A DNA stretch of 64,000 nucleotides from [Phialemoniopsis] sp. UDSM-2020 (GCA_018873225.1 JAEILZ010000001.1:3162001-3226000); one strand, 5' to 3'; shown: positions 31,666-45,568, numbered from the stretch's first letter. The notes: generated from the sequence alone by a model not told the origin. Numbers and translations: made by a program.

Positions 31666-34114
31666 TGCTAGTGGTAGGCAGATTCTTGTGATATTGTCGG
31701 GGGATTATCGATATACCCAGCCCGATGCTGTGATAATCTCCTCTAATTTTTTAATACGCATTTGACGCCCGTCAATTCACCTTTGAATTAGTTGCTCAAC
31801 CTGTATGACATTATGCCGCAGTCCATCAAAGACTATGGCGGTTGCTAACCACCTCGCTTGGTTGACTCCCTGTCGCATCAGTGAGGAGGTGTTTCTCACC
31901 GAGGTGCTCACCGAGCCGATAGGAACGCCAATGATTTCGGCAGACAAGCGGCAGTCGGATATCGGAGATGGTATGAGACATGCGACTTATTCTTTTTAGG
32001 GTATGATGTATGCGCCGGTATTGAAATAGTGTATGTACTGAGTAATGAAAGATGTTGGAATGCATGGCGGCGATGCGCATTGGCGAATTCACATTGTGCA
32101 TTTCTCGAAAGCCCGTAGAGATATTGGGGTCAAATCTCGGAAGGCCTATCACTACGATTACCCCATTTCGGTATCTAAAGGTTATTGTCTTCGAAATTCA
32201 TCAGATAGGCACTCCCGATGACCGCGGGAGACCGATTCATGACCAGGCTCTGGCGAGTTTTTGAACAAGACGGATCCGTCAGATCTACCTAAGAACTCTT
32301 CGTGCATCTTCGGGTGGTAAAGAGGCTGCTCCCAACAGACGGCACGGGCTGGGGATGCATGGCCAGCCACAAAACCTTCAAGGTTGCATTCACGCAGGGA
32401 TGCCTTGCTGACGCACTGATCGCGGGGGTTGACCGACTTTGACTGATCCCGTCGTCCTTAACGGGCGCCACACCAGCACATTTACGTGGGGGTCGTGATG
32501 ATGCTGCCCTGTCTTGAGCGCTTCACAATAGACAGAGCAAACAGTCATCTACTTTACCCAAGTACTTTGTAGCGCAGAGCTACGAGCAAGAGCCGTGGTA
32601 GCTCTCCAATGGGGCACTGTTATTTTACTACGGTGGACTAGACATACCTACACATGTCATGTGTCACAGCTAGCTTACAGTCGGCATTGAAGATCTCAAT
32701 TGAATGGGTCAGCGATCATACGGACCATCCAGTGGTTCTTGATGCTCCTTTTGCGCAAGTGCATCGGGCATGAGGCACCGGGACCGGATCTAGAAGCCAT
32801 GGTATTGTGATATGCTTGCCTATATCAAAGAAAGGCATGGACGGAAGATTATCCCACTACCTATGCTAGTAGGGCTGAACGCATCGTCTCAGAGGGAGCT
32901 TAGGATCCACCACACTGTGCAAAACATGGGGAAAGCTGAGCAAGTCGAACGATATCAAAGTATGGTGGTGTATGTAACATGGTTGAGGCAGCTTCACAGC
33001 ACGGTGGAGGGTCGTGCTCGAGGTGAGACTTTCTGGTGACGACGACATCCCGGATCCGTAGGCGATCTGCTTCTCGCTCACACTAAGAGACGGGTTATTC
33101 TTTTGCAAGGTCACATTCGAGCATGTGGTAAATTTAAGCCAAGGTTTAGTTCTCCTGACGCAAATTGGTGTCGAGTAGTGCAGCCTCACTCACCCCTCTT
33201 GTGAACGACTAGTTGGACGACACAACTCAATCATGCCACCACCACCACCTCATTGCTGGTATCAGCGGGGAGGACCCCAATCCTGCGTCCTGACTGACTG
33301 ATGTCCTGATATGCAAGTGCGGAGTCCTGACTCTTTATGTTAAAAGGCGAGAATATATCGACCATTGCCTTGGCGCGCCGTCTTTGGCCCCATTTCAGTG
33401 ATCGAGATTGTAAGGGAATGACATCCATAGTTACTTTAAGTACGTACAGGGTGTCGGTACCGCAAACGTGCTAGTGAGGGTCGCAAAGGAACCGTGTCCA
33501 GCTCTGTGGGCCCGACCACCCAGATTCAGAGCACCAAAGCCAATCCTCCACCAGACCATTCAACCCACCCCCGGGTCGACCCTCAGACCGCAACGCTCCA
33601 TCCAAGTTCCCACCACATTAGGCCAAACGCGGGACGCTTGTTGGCCCTCCAGCTGTGTTCTCTGTTCTCTGTGTGCTCTGTGCGCTGTGCTCTGGAGCAA
33701 ACAGTGACCACGGCCTCCACCTCCTCACCTAAGAGACCCCAGCCAGTTTGCCTCTGCTGTCTGTACTGTAATACTTGATGCACGTAGCAGCAACACCTCC
33801 ACTGCCCGCAATTCAATACCTACCCACACATCAACCTCGCCGCCTCTCCTGCGGCTCATGTTCGACGTCTACGCATCTTACTCAACGTCTTGATCCTACG
33901 TCCCAGAAAAGCCAGTCAAGCGCTTGACTTGCCTAGCCGACTCCTGATCCCGGACTACACAAGAAAGAAGCCACAGCACCGACGACAACATTGGCGACAA
34001 CAACCTGGTCACCACTCATCTATCGTGGGTTCGCCTGGCGAGCATGAAATAAGCCAAGGCACTGTTTGGCATTGACATGGATGTGCACACGTCTGCCCAT
34101 GCCTGGTGGTGACA
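31666..34114. other. Long intergenic region upstream of adenylate cyclase
   Basis: This 2.4 kb has no supportable gene. The right part (about 33480-34110) probably contains the leader of the adenylate cyclase mRNA, and short ORFs there could act as upstream ORFs. I see no repeat or RNA gene. Confidence 0.5.
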
Positions 34115-37100
34115 ATGGCTAGGAATGACGCTGCCTCTCGAATCGGCTCTGTTGCGAGCTCTTCGACTGACAGCGCGCGATCCGCAATGACTGTGAAGCC
34201 CTTACCAGCCACGCCATCCTCCAGCAAAAACCTAGACGCCAGCACCACAACCAACAAGAGCGACTCGCTTGCCTCTCGAAGGCCTGGGGCACCCTCACAG
34301 CTTAAGCGGGACGAGAACGGCAACTTTGCCAGGTGAGTGCTTTGCCGCCGCCCAATTTGCGCATCAAGCCATCCTTTGATGTAGTGCCGGGCATAGGTTC
34401 ATAGCAGTCAACGTCTTTGTTTTTCGATTGAAGCAGAGCACAAGGACTAACGGGACCCTGCATTTGTTTATTTCCAGTGATTCAGCTCCGCTGGACGAAG
34501 GCCAGCTCTCCCCGACATCTACGTCGGCGCCGCGCATGACCCGGTCGCCGACTTCGAACTCATATAATAATGCTCCCATCCGAGACCAGCGCAGAATGAG
34601 CGACTTGACGAATTACCGCCGCGACCTCGCCGTCCTCGATCCCTCGGGCAATCGCGGCTCCAATACCCAGCACGGCACGCCGGCCGGCCCATCTTCGAGT
34701 TTGAGAAACGTAGCTCCATGGATGACATCGAACGGTGGCAGTGGCTCCACGCCTGCGAGCAGCAGTGGAGGGGCTTTGCCGACGAGCTTTTACAACGACT
34801 CGAGCGACAATATCTCCATCGCCTCACAGCTCTCCCCCAGCTTTAATACTGGGCCCCGCCCAAGCCAGACCTCTGTCAGCTTCGACTCACCTGATGCACC
34901 CTACTTTGACGATCAGCGGCGGCCGTCCCTCGCCAGCATCACGACGACAGCGAGCAGTCAGGGTTCCAAGGCCAGCGGCACAAGAGGCGGACTGAGGAAG
35001 CTTCAAGGTTTCTTCGGCGAGGAATTCCCCGGCCGAGAATCCTCTGATGCAAGCACGCCACCTGCTGTCCCTGGGAAGGACCAGCGCTCCCTGTCTTATA
35101 GCCAGGGTAGGCCACATCGCGATCGCAACTACTCCAACGCTACGGACCACACTAGGGATGCATCTCCTTCCTCCTCGCGGCCTCGAACTCCAGCACCAAA
35201 CCCAGAGGTCCTCCCTTTCCTCTACCAAGATTCAGAGGTAGGCTCGTCTCGCGCGTCTGGTTTCCCCAAACTTTAACCAGTGGATCAAAGCGCTAGTGCG
35301 CTGACGGGATCCTCGTTTGATCCGCGGATTCACTATTAAAGCTCCATTCTTGCGTACAATTGTTTTCTTTGCCTAATACTCTCTACTAGGACATTGCACG
35401 TTACGGTGAAGCGCCCGTCCGAGATATTCTTAGTGGGCCTGATCGAGAGCGCTATATGCCCGACAACTCCACGCAAATCCCACCCAAAACATCCTCGTCT
35501 TCACGCTCGGGCCACTCGATCGTGCACCTACCAGGTCATCACCATCGCTATAATAAGAGTAATGATGATCCCCGGACGCTGAGGCCAACAATTAGCCGCG
35601 AAGATTCGACCGTCAGCGTCCCCCAGTCTCGCACTGGCACCCCTTTATACAACAAGATGTCACGAGCGCCGAGCCCGACCCCGAGCGGACACGGTATCAT
35701 CCCCGCCCCAATGACCTCCAAGTCAATGCCGGTAGACGACGTGTCACCCGGCCACCACAAGAAGGGCCTACTGGGGCGCTTGCGGAGAAACCATAAGGAG
35801 AAGGACGAACATGGCAGTCATCATTTGAAGAAAGTGACCACGGTCGCGTCGCATACTCTCTCTGCGCGTCCCTCGCGACAGGAGTTCCCGCGGACAGAAA
35901 GCATTGGGCAGTCGACGTCGGCTCTGCCGGGACGAATAATCGAGCCCACGGATTCACCTTCCTTACGACCTACGAACTCGCGACAAGCTACCTTCAACAA
36001 CAAGTTTCCCTTCCACATGATTGGCAAGGGACACCGGCATCATGACGAGGTCGAAGAAGCTATTGGCCCGACGGAAGGCAAGAAGGACGGGAAGGCCTTC
36101 TTCCTCGATACCAACCTTGAGAACATGGAAGGCATCTTGAGCCGGCCGTTACCTCTCCCACCGATGGACGAGGAGGTTCTGAAAAATAATGCAGAGGTCG
36201 AGAAGCAGCGGAAACCTTCAGAGTCATCGCAAATAACATTGCCACCGCCGGCCGCCAACTTCCCTGGCGGTCCCAACGGCGCATGGAATGCCCCGGATAG
36301 TTGGGCAGTCCGCCGAACCCCCGACGAGATCGCGGCTCAGCTCCCAGAGATAGAGGAATTCGGCAGCCCTCCTCGGCCAGGAGAGAAGATGACGCAGTAC
36401 TGCATCCGTGTGTTCAAATCAGATGGAACGTTTGCGACATTGCAATTGCCACTAGATGCTGCGGTGTCCGACATGATCTCCAACTTGGCCAGGAAGGCTT
36501 TCGCAGAGAATCTGAACTACCACATCGTCTTTAAGAGGCACGATCTCCTGCGTATCCTCGGCTCAGCCGAGCGGCCACTCCTGATTCAGAAGAGATTACT
36601 ACAGCAAGCCGGCTACGAAGACAATGATCGGATAGAAGACCTTGGTCGTGAAGACAACAGCTATCTCTGCCGTTTCCTGTTCTTGTCGGCGCGGGAGAGC
36701 GACTTCCACGCTAAGACGCACGATCTGGGCTTGGGCAGGATGCAAAAGTTCAACCACGTCGATTTGTCTGGCAGAAACCTCGTTACGATACCTATTACCT
36801 TGTACTCCAAAGCGGGCGAAATCATCTCCCTCAACCTTTCTAGAAACCTCTCGCTCGATGTGCCTCGAGACTTTATCTCGAGCTGCCAGAACTTACGCGA
36901 TATCAAGTTCAACAATAATGAGGCCAGAAAACTACCCCCCAGCCTGGGCCGGGCAAACAAACTCACCTATCTCGACGTGTCCAACAACCGTCTAGAGCAG
37001 TTGGAGCACGCCGAGCTGAATGGCCTGACCGGTCTCCTGAAACTGAACCTGTCGAACAATCGTCTGAAATATCTACCGCCCTATTTTGGGGCCTATCACT

Positions 37101-40100
37101 CTCTGAGGACGCTTAATCTCTCCTCGAATTTCTTGGAGAAATTCCCTGGCTTTCTTTGCGAGTTGGAGAGCCTTGTGGATCTCGACATGAGTTTCAATCT
37201 CATCGCCCACATCCCCGAGGACATCGGAAGGCTTCAGAACTTGGAAAAGTTTTTGATTACCAACAACAGGCTCAGCGGCACTCTACCGCAGCATTTCGAC
37301 AAACTCGCTAGTCTGCGCGAATTGGATATCAAGTTCAACGCTATTACCGGCATTGACGTGATCTCCCATCTGCCCAAGCTCGAGATTCTCACGGCAGACC
37401 ACAATGCCATCTCACAATTCACCGGCTCCTTTGAGAGGATACGAAGTTTGAAGTTGAATGCCAACCCGATCACGAACTTCATTCTGAATATGCCTGTTCT
37501 CACCTTGAAGAATCTGAACCTTTCCAACTGCCAATTGGCAAGCATCGATGAATCTTTCAACAACATGTCAAGTCTCGAGAGACTAGTCCTCGACAAGAAC
37601 TACTTTGTCTCCTTGCCGATTCAGATCGGCAACCTGCGAAGATTAGAGCACTTCAGCATAGCCCACAACTCCGTAGGCGAGCTTCCACAGGAGATCGGAT
37701 GTCTTACGGAGCTGAAGGTTCTCGACGTCCGAGGAAACAACATTCGCAAGCTGCCAATGGAGTTATGGTGGGCCAACAAGCTGGAGACGCTCAATGCGTC
37801 GTCCAATGTTCTAGAAAACTTCCCCAAGCCTGCTTCAAGACCTCCACAAGCGCCTGCGGGCGATTCTCCCATGGGCCTTGGTCTGAATGGGAGGTCGAAT
37901 ACATTGGGAACTCTTTCGGCGACCCCTAGTGAGGAAGAACTCAATATCGATCCTCTAAGAAGACCAAGTCAGGCATCGAGCACGCTTCTGAGTGTTGGTC
38001 CCTCCCCGGTGCCGCCTGGTCCGGATAGGAAGGGCTCCGTGGTTTCTGTGTACGGTAAGGGCGGACGCAAGACATCAGTTGTTTCGAGGGCGACTAATCA
38101 GAGCGGGACCATGACTCCCACGGCCAACCTGAGGAAAGACTCAGGCCTGTCCGCGCGACTGATCAATACCTTTGCCGGGTCCCTGCGTAACCTCTATCTC
38201 GCCGATAATCAGCTAGATGACGACATCTTTGACCAGATCACCCTTCTTGGGGAGCTTCGCGTTCTTAACCTCGCTTACAATGATCTGAGCGACATGCCTC
38301 AACGATCAATCAAGAGCTGGCCGCAGCTGGTCGAACTCTACCTCTCCGGCAATGAACTTACGAGCTTACCTGCCGACGACCTGGAGGAGTACAGCCTGCT
38401 ACAGATCCTGCACATCAACAGCAACAAGTTTACCAACCTGCCCGCCGATATCTCGCGTGCCAAAAAGCTTGCCGTGCTGGACTGTGGCAGCAATTTCCTG
38501 AAGTACAACATCTCCAACGTCCCCTACGACTGGAACTGGAACCTCAATCCTAATTTGAGGTTCCTCAACTTGTCCGGCAACCGGCGCTTGGAAATCAAGC
38601 AGACTGTCTTTGGGGCGGGCGCGGCCAACCGCGAGCAGTATACCGACTTTAATCGGCTAATGAACCTACGTGTTCTGGGCTTGATGGATGTGACCCTGAC
38701 GCAGCCTAGTATTCCCGATCAGAGCGAGGATCGTCGTGTCCGGACATCTGGTTCACTCGCCGGATACCTACCGTATGGTATGGCAGATACACTCGGCAAG
38801 AACGAGCACTTATCAACAATTGACCTCGTTGTACCGCGCTTCAACTCCTCTGACACGGAGACACTGCTCGGTCTGTTTGACGGCCAGGCGCTCTCGAGTG
38901 GAGGTTCCAAGATCGCCAAGTACTTGCACGAGAACTTTGGCCATATCTTCACCATGGAGCTCAAGGCTCTCAAACACCGGAAGGACGAGAATCCCAGAGA
39001 TGCGCTAAGACGCGCCTTCCTGTCGCTCAACAAAGATTTGGTCACCATCGGACTCCAGACCAATGAGGAACGCCCTCTCATGTCGCACCGCGGCTCGGCC
39101 TCCGCGCCCATGGTGCTGAGCAAAGAGGACCTGAACTCGGGTGGCGTTGCCACGGTCGCCTACCTCCAGGGTCAGGAGCTTTTTGTCGCCAACGTCGGTG
39201 ATGCGCAAGCCATGCTCATCTCCAATGATGGCAGCCACAAGTTCCTCACCAAGAAACACGACCCCGCCGAGCCCAGCGAGCGGTCAAGGATACGAGACGC
39301 AGGAGGCTGGGTCTCGCGCAATGGCCGCCTGAATGACCTGCTCGAGGTCTCGAGAGCATTTGGCTACTCCGACCTTATGCCCGCTGTTATGGCTGCCCCT
39401 AATATCAGCCACGTCACGATTCGTGAACAGGACGAGACCGTTCTGATTGCTACCCGAGAGCTTTGGGAGTACCTCAGCCCTGGTCTAGTCGTGGACGTCG
39501 CACGGCAGGAGAGAGGTGACCTGATGCGGGCTGCGCAGAAGCTTCGTGACCTCGCCATGGCGTACGGTGCGACAAGCAAGCTGATGGTTATGATGATCAG
39601 CGTCGCCGATCTGAAGAGAAGGAATGAACGGTCGCGTCTTCACCGCGGCCAGAGCATGTCGCTGTACCCGTCCGGCATCCCTGACGAGGCCCAGTTCCAG
39701 CCTGCTAGGCGCCTAAAGAAGAAGGGCGAGGTTCTCGACTCGACCCTCCAGCGCCTCGAGGCCGAGGTGCCGGCACCGACAGGCATGATCGCCATCGTCT
39801 TCACTGACATCAAGAACTCGACCAACCTATGGGAGACCTACCCGGCTGCCATGCGCTCGGCCATAAAGCTGCACAATGAGGTGATGCGACGGCAGCTGCG
39901 CCGCATCGGCGGTTTTGAGGTCAAGACTGAAGGCGATGCTTTCATGGTTTCTTTCCCTACGGCCACTTCGGCGCTGTTGTGGTGCTTCGCTGTGCAGATG
40001 TCGCTCCTCGAGGTCCCCTGGCCGTCAGAGATGCTCAACTCGGTCTCTTGCCAACCCATGGTCGACAAAGACAACAACGTCATCTTCAAAGGCTTGTCGG

Positions 40101-41055
40101 TACGCATGGGCACCCACTGGGGTGAGCCGCTGTGTGAACCTGACCCCATCACCCGCCGCATGGACTACTACGGTCCCATGGTCAATAAGGCTTCGCGTAT
40201 TTCAGCGGTTGCCGACGGAGGGCAGATTACTGTCTCTTCGGATTTCATTTCCGAAATACAGCGCTGCCTCGAGACATACCAGGAGACTTCCTCTGGTGGC
40301 GAGGACTTGTTCGAGGATGACACCTTTGCGCAGGCCATCCGTAAGGAGCTCCGGTCACTATCATCGCAGGGATTCGAGGTCAAGGAGATGGGTGAGAAGA
40401 AGCTCAAGGGTCTCGAGAATCCCGAGGTTGTCTACTCTCTGTACCCGCACGCCCTGGCGGGCCGTGTCGATGCGCACCAGGCGCACGATCGGCAGGTCAA
40501 TGAGCTAGCCGTCGGTGCCCCTGCCAATAACAAGATCGCAACGCGGGAGCCCGGCGTCGAGATCGCGGTGGAGCCGGATGCCATCTTTGCGCTCTGGCGG
40601 GTCAGCTTGCGACTCGAGATGCTGTGCTCGTCGCTGGAGGAGGTGAGCGGCAGGGGCCTCCAGCCCCCCGAGACGGAGCTACTAGAAAGGATGAAGCAAC
40701 GCAGCGGGGAGATGACGGAACGGTTCCTGGTTAACTTTATGGAACACCAAGTTAGCCGGATCGAGGTAAGTGCTCCTTGACTCTGTTCAGGACCGTGAGG
40801 GGATAGATACTAACGACGTTTTGTTCATAGACCTGCATCACTACTCTCTCGCTGCGGCATATGGCTGCGGGTGGAGGCGGATTCACACAGCTCGAGGACC
40901 TGAGGGCACCCATGTCGGTCGTGTTGGAGAGCTTTGCCGACCAACTAGCTGAGTTGCAGCGATATAAGGCGCGATTTGGCGAAATCGGGCAGGTTGAGGA
41001 TGTTGTCGATGATGACGACGACGAGATGGATGAAGAGGGAAGCGAGACAGAATGA
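34115..41055 (+). CDS. Adenylate cyclase (RA-LRR-PP2C-cyclase)
   Basis: This membrane-associated enzyme makes cAMP and feeds protein kinase A signalling in growth, morphogenesis and, in pathogens, infection (yeast CYR1, Magnaporthe MAC1, Neurospora cr-1). Four exons, 34115-34332, 34478-35237, 35390-40765 and 40831-41055, with introns of 145, 152 and 65 nt give 2192 aa. In order: a disordered Ser-rich N-terminus; a G-alpha-binding-like segment near 215-264 (LQGFFGEEFPG); an RA domain at about 655-760 (QYCIRVFKSDGTFATLQLP); about twenty leucine-rich repeats from 780 to 1400, broken by a ~100-residue low-complexity insert; a PP2C-like domain at about 1440-1740; and the class III cyclase domain at about 1790-2020 with metal-site aspartates in FTDIKNST and TEGDAFMVSF. 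The last exon encodes a conserved helical tail ending in acidic residues. The frame is open a little upstream of the ATG (GTG at 34106), but 34115 is the first ATG. Confidence 0.95.
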
Positions 41056-42953
41056 ACCCCCCTCACGCACATGATATGATGTAACGACAACCGTTTTGAT
41101 TTTTTGGAGGAGACTGGGTTTTGTACTGTCTGGAGCATTGGGAACGCCACATCTGGAATGGGGGAGTCTCTCTGCCCTTTGGTCATTTTTGTGTTCTTCC
41201 CTTCCTCGGTGAAGGTGGGTGGTTACTTTTGGGGGTTCCGTTTTATATCCGTGGGTCGCATTGGAGCGAAAGAGATGGCATTATCTTATCTTGTCGTCGC
41301 CAAGGTTTTTGAAGGTCCGACGGGAAAACTTGGGAGGTCAGTGGCGGGAAAATCATGGTCAAGGACGGGGGGAGGGCTGATTATTTGGCTTCAATGGATC
41401 ATTGGAAAGAGCAGGATACATGGCACGGATGATGCTGCTACTTTTTCTTGTTGTACTCTTTGATCATGTTTCAGCAGCACATGAGGCTGACGGAAGCCAG
41501 AAAGAACAGACACACGGGGAGAGGAGTGCGGGAGTTGTTCTGCTGACATTGTTGGGGACATTGCCCAATACTTATATTCTATTATATTCTCTACACGAAC
41601 GGGGAAGAAGAAAGACAGGGGCTTGCATGAGACGGGCTTTGCCCTTGCCAGATTTGCATTGGAGCGAGGGTCATTAGGTAGCTGCTTAGTCACTGTCGTT
41701 CCCCGTATCAAGATGGGCTGGGCAGAAGAAGAATTGACATAATGCATGGATCTTTCCACGTCAACAAGGTGTTTTGCGAATGATGTCAGGATGCTGGCGA
41801 GTGAAGACGAAGACGAAGACTAAGACGGGGGAAGAGGCTTGGGGAAACAGGGGTGTTCACACCCGCGCCAGTGCTTGAAAGCCAAGAACTGGGGATAGGC
41901 CAATCACGCGCCGAGCGCTATCTTATCTATGGCGAGCTGAACATACTGGCGATGACTGATGACATCTCAGGGCATTATTACATCAAAAAATCAGTCGCTT
42001 GGTGGTCTAGTGATCGAGCCCAGGACTTTTGAAGCAATGCTAGTGACAGGATTCTTGCTTTCTCTTCTTGCCCACCCAGGATCGGGTACAATGTGAAGAG
42101 AAAAGCATCACAACTTTGGGCGTTGAGATTTTTTTAAGGTAACGAAGGCATGCGCATAAAGAAAAAGCAAGCCCACTGGCAGCATTAGCTTCCGTAGCTT
42201 CGACAGGGGTCCCAGAGCGCTGGAACGGGTTATCAGGGACCCTGCAAGCCTCGAGTGCAGAGGCAATGCGACACAGGCTCATCAAATTCAGGTACGTAAT
42301 GGGTTTTACGGGTCGAGTGCAACAGCTCATGTAATCGGTTTCTGGGGCGGTGGGATGCAGACCATGCGGGAGCTTGCTTTAGTGTGGTACCCGCGTAGAG
42401 CGAGGTGTGGTGTGTGTGTCTGATGCGTGGTGTGGGCGCCGTACCTTGCTTTTGGATATGACATGATCCTATCGATGATGTGCATTCTTGGATTTCACCA
42501 TTTGATTGATCTCTTTCAACAAAACAGCACGACGCGATAACGAGCCGGAAGGCGCCTTGACTCTACCTACTTACTACAAACACTTGTTTTTCATCTGATC
42601 CTCGGTGGCTGCTGCCTGTAACTGGATTAGTGCCGGTTGGCTGTCAGTCACATCAATCTTACTTGACTCTTGCTGCCCGTTATCTCTATCAGCAGCGAGA
42701 TTCCTTAAAGAACCTGACTCGGCCTCTTCAACTTGTCAAACACTTTTTTTCAGACTTGAAACCCTCATCTCCCGACCAACTTCCCAAGGAGAAGTCAAAT
42801 CAGACAAATTTATCACAGTTGCCACGCCCAAGGTATGGCCTTGCTCTTTGCACCGCCTGGTGCTCTAGCATGGCTACCAAACTCACAAATCTGCAGAGAT
42901 CCACCCATAACGCACTTCAGCGTCAGCTCGGTTCGACATCAACCAACTTCATC
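41056..42953. other. Intergenic region, adenylate cyclase / DUF3602 gene
   Basis: This 1.9 kb probably includes the cyclase 3' UTR and the DUF3602 promoter and leader. A short imperfect GAAGAC run occurs at about 41805-41822, and a weak tRNA-like fragment near 42000-42040 (see findings). The frame of the next gene is open from about 42630, but I read that as leader. Confidence 0.5.
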
Positions 42954-43701
42954 ATGACCACTCCCGAGGTCTCGCACGGCCGCGGCGGCGCCGGCAACAT
43001 CAACAAGGACGATACCAAGTACACCGATGGCGAGGTCGTTCGCTCTGGCATCGAGGGCAGCCACAGTGATGGTGCCTACAGCACTGGCCGAGGCGGTAAG
43101 TCGTTGCCCTCACTGTCCCCCAGCCTCCATGATCCTCAATTTCACATGCCCTTGCCTTCGTCACGACAAGTACTCGACACCTTCAATTCGCGAAAGGGAG
43201 CGCAATGAGCACAGCTGTCCCGCCCTCTTATCAGCAACCTTCACCCGCGCCAAGAACCCAATCCATTGCCTTTGCCAGTCGCAAGCTCCACTGATAAGGC
43301 TAGCCAGGCCTAGCTTCAGCTCTCTGGGTGCGCCACAAAACGCGGTTCCCCGACGTCGCCCGAAGTCGTCCAAAGAGACCCTTGTCAATTTTGATGTGAA
43401 TGAAATATTCAAGTGCATGAGCTGATGATGGGGGACAAATATAGGCGCTGCCAACATTGGCGACATTGGTACTCGCTCCGCAACCCGTCTGGACAAGGAC
43501 GTGGTCCCGGATGTCGCGACCCGGCCCTCAGCCGATAACACCGACTACCATGTCGGTCGCGGCGGCGCTGGCAACGAGCACCTGAGCAAGGAAACTGCGG
43601 CGGTCAAGAAGGAGAACGGCGTCCATGGCATAGTCGACGCGCCCAAGAGCCTGGCTGACAAGCTGAAGCACAAGCTCTTTGGCGGCTTCGGAAAGAAGTG
43701 A
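42954..43701 (+). CDS. DUF3602 / PAR32-type small protein
   Basis: This small hydrophilic protein has the GRGGAGN repeat that defines the DUF3602 family. The yeast member Par32 is phosphorylated after rapamycin treatment and inhibits ammonium transporters; that role is not shown here. Two exons, 42954-43095 and 43445-43701, give 132 aa across a 349-nt intron. Three repeats are visible: GRGGAGN at 9-15, GRGGAAN at 45-51 and GRGGAGN at 85-91. The intron cuts the middle repeat inside a glycine codon. The C-terminus is a short amphipathic lysine-rich tail, ADKLKHKLFGGFGKK. An in-frame ATG at 42870 would add 28 residues; I prefer 42954 because it gives the MTTPEVSHGRGG start expected of the family. 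Confidence 0.82.
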
Positions 43702-45568
43702 GGGGAGGGGAAGCAGATTCGGGTGGGTGGGTTTTGTTTGCTGGATGGGCTGTGGGCTTGATCTTTCTGCCCGTGCGGCAATACCCTAGAACCACTCAGT
43801 CATGGTTCTTTGTTGCGAGTCGCGTTTACTCGTTTCCTGTCCCCTTTAGGGGCTTATGATATCCTACCGTTTTGTGGTTTCCTGCATTTTCTTCATATTA
43901 CGTCCCTTTTACTGGGTGAATGCCATGTTTGTGAAAACATATCGCATCTGCCGTGCGGCTTCTAAAAGCTCACGGGGCCTGAACACCGGACATGCCGTCC
44001 TGACCCGCGCCGAGACACGGCCACGGCCTTGATATCCATCTCATCCGGCACGATTTAGCCGCGTTATAAATTGCAGCCCGGTCCCTGTGTTGACCAGCTT
44101 GCCCTGTGGAATAAAAAAAAACAAGCTCGATGTCACAAGGTGCTGGGCTATTCCCTGCCAATGTTTTGTCGACTGCCAATCACCTGTAGGATCTAGCAAC
44201 CCCACACTCACCTATCCCCCCGCAATCCGCAACGGACGCCAAAACGGGACAAGCAAAGCCGCTATTCATAGCGCTATCACATCTCCATCACCGCAATTCC
44301 AAGGCGGTGTTCCGAGGTCAGTAAACAGATGAAGCGCTTCCTCTGTTCATGAGCAAAACGTAACGCGTAACGCTTGGTATTATGCTGTTGCAAAGAAGAG
44401 GCCAATATCCGTGCTGAATGTCCGGCGGGTATCGGAGGCTTGACAGAGGGTATCGGCTTAGCCCGCCGGCCAGGTGGATTCACATCAGACATTTGCGGTG
44501 CCTTGGCTGCACGAATGCGGGCCTGTCTTGGGTCCCGTCGGAGATCGCATGTCACCTTGGTCGTTCCCCAGCTGCAGGAATGGCAGCTTGCACCAAATTT
44601 GGTACGGCCCTTTACGTCAATATCAGCAGTTTTTCAGGTGCAGCATACCGAGCTAGTAAGGTAGCTCCAAGCATGTGCGTACAATGGCCGGAACCAGTGT
44701 TTGGGATTTGGGGAGGGAGGGGGAAAAGAGACTCTAAGCCATGGGTATCACCGAATCCTCTTGGACAGGTTCGCATCAATACCTACCTGCCCTACTCCGT
44801 GCCTTGCCTGCCTACGTCCCTCGCTCTGAGATCCGCGAAGCTCTGCATGCAGCCCGACAACCCCTGCCTTTGTTTGCAATCTATCTCCTGCCACCAGACC
44901 CTGAGCGCCTCAAGCGCAACATAATCACAAGAGAGCCAGCCCCCAGTCTGCCAGTGGAGTCCCCGACTGATGTGCGGCCCTTCTCGGTCAGCAGCGCGGC
45001 AAAGGGAGGGCATCGTCCCGTATTGACAACCTGACCTGCCTTGGAGGTGATGCGCTCCACTCACCAGGGCCCTCTTTATCAATTACTTGTATATCAGCCC
45101 TGCCTGCCCTTGTCTGCCCAATTCCATTCATCCTGCACACGATTTGTCGTTCCGGTGTACAAACCCCCCATCCCCTCCACCGGGCTTCACAAACTGTGAC
45201 CCTCTTCTCGCTGAGGGGCGGAGGCTGGGATAAGAATCAATAAGGATCGGGTCGAGTACCAACCCCTTATATGACGAAGGGGGTGTACTGCGCGAAAGGA
45301 AGTATTGCAGGATTGCAGGATTGACATCATCCTGGCCGTCCACAGGCAATCGAGTCAGCGACACGGGGCGCAGCGGCTGGCCGACAAGTCACAACCGAGG
45401 AATCGCCTGGAGCTTAATTTTACCGGCCTTCTCAGCACGCGGCCGCTGGTGTCAGGGGGCTTGATTTAGCGGGATAGCGCCGCCAGGTGACACTAATTAG
45501 ACTGCTGCTAAAGCGGCAGGCCGCTGGCCCTATAAACATCCGTGTCTGGGGGAAGCTGACTCTCCGTC
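43702..45568. other. Intergenic region
   Basis: This 1.9 kb lies between two plus-strand genes and should contain the 3' UTR of the DUF3602 gene and the promoter of the Atg22-like gene. Open frames of up to 168 codons are present but resemble nothing and have atypical composition. No gene is supported. Confidence 0.5.

Noticed and set aside
44418..44924. 168-codon plus-strand ORF between DUF3602 and Atg22-like genes
   Set aside because: Its composition is rich in Cys, Arg and Pro without pattern, there is no homology, and several overlapping frames are open, as in non-coding DNA.
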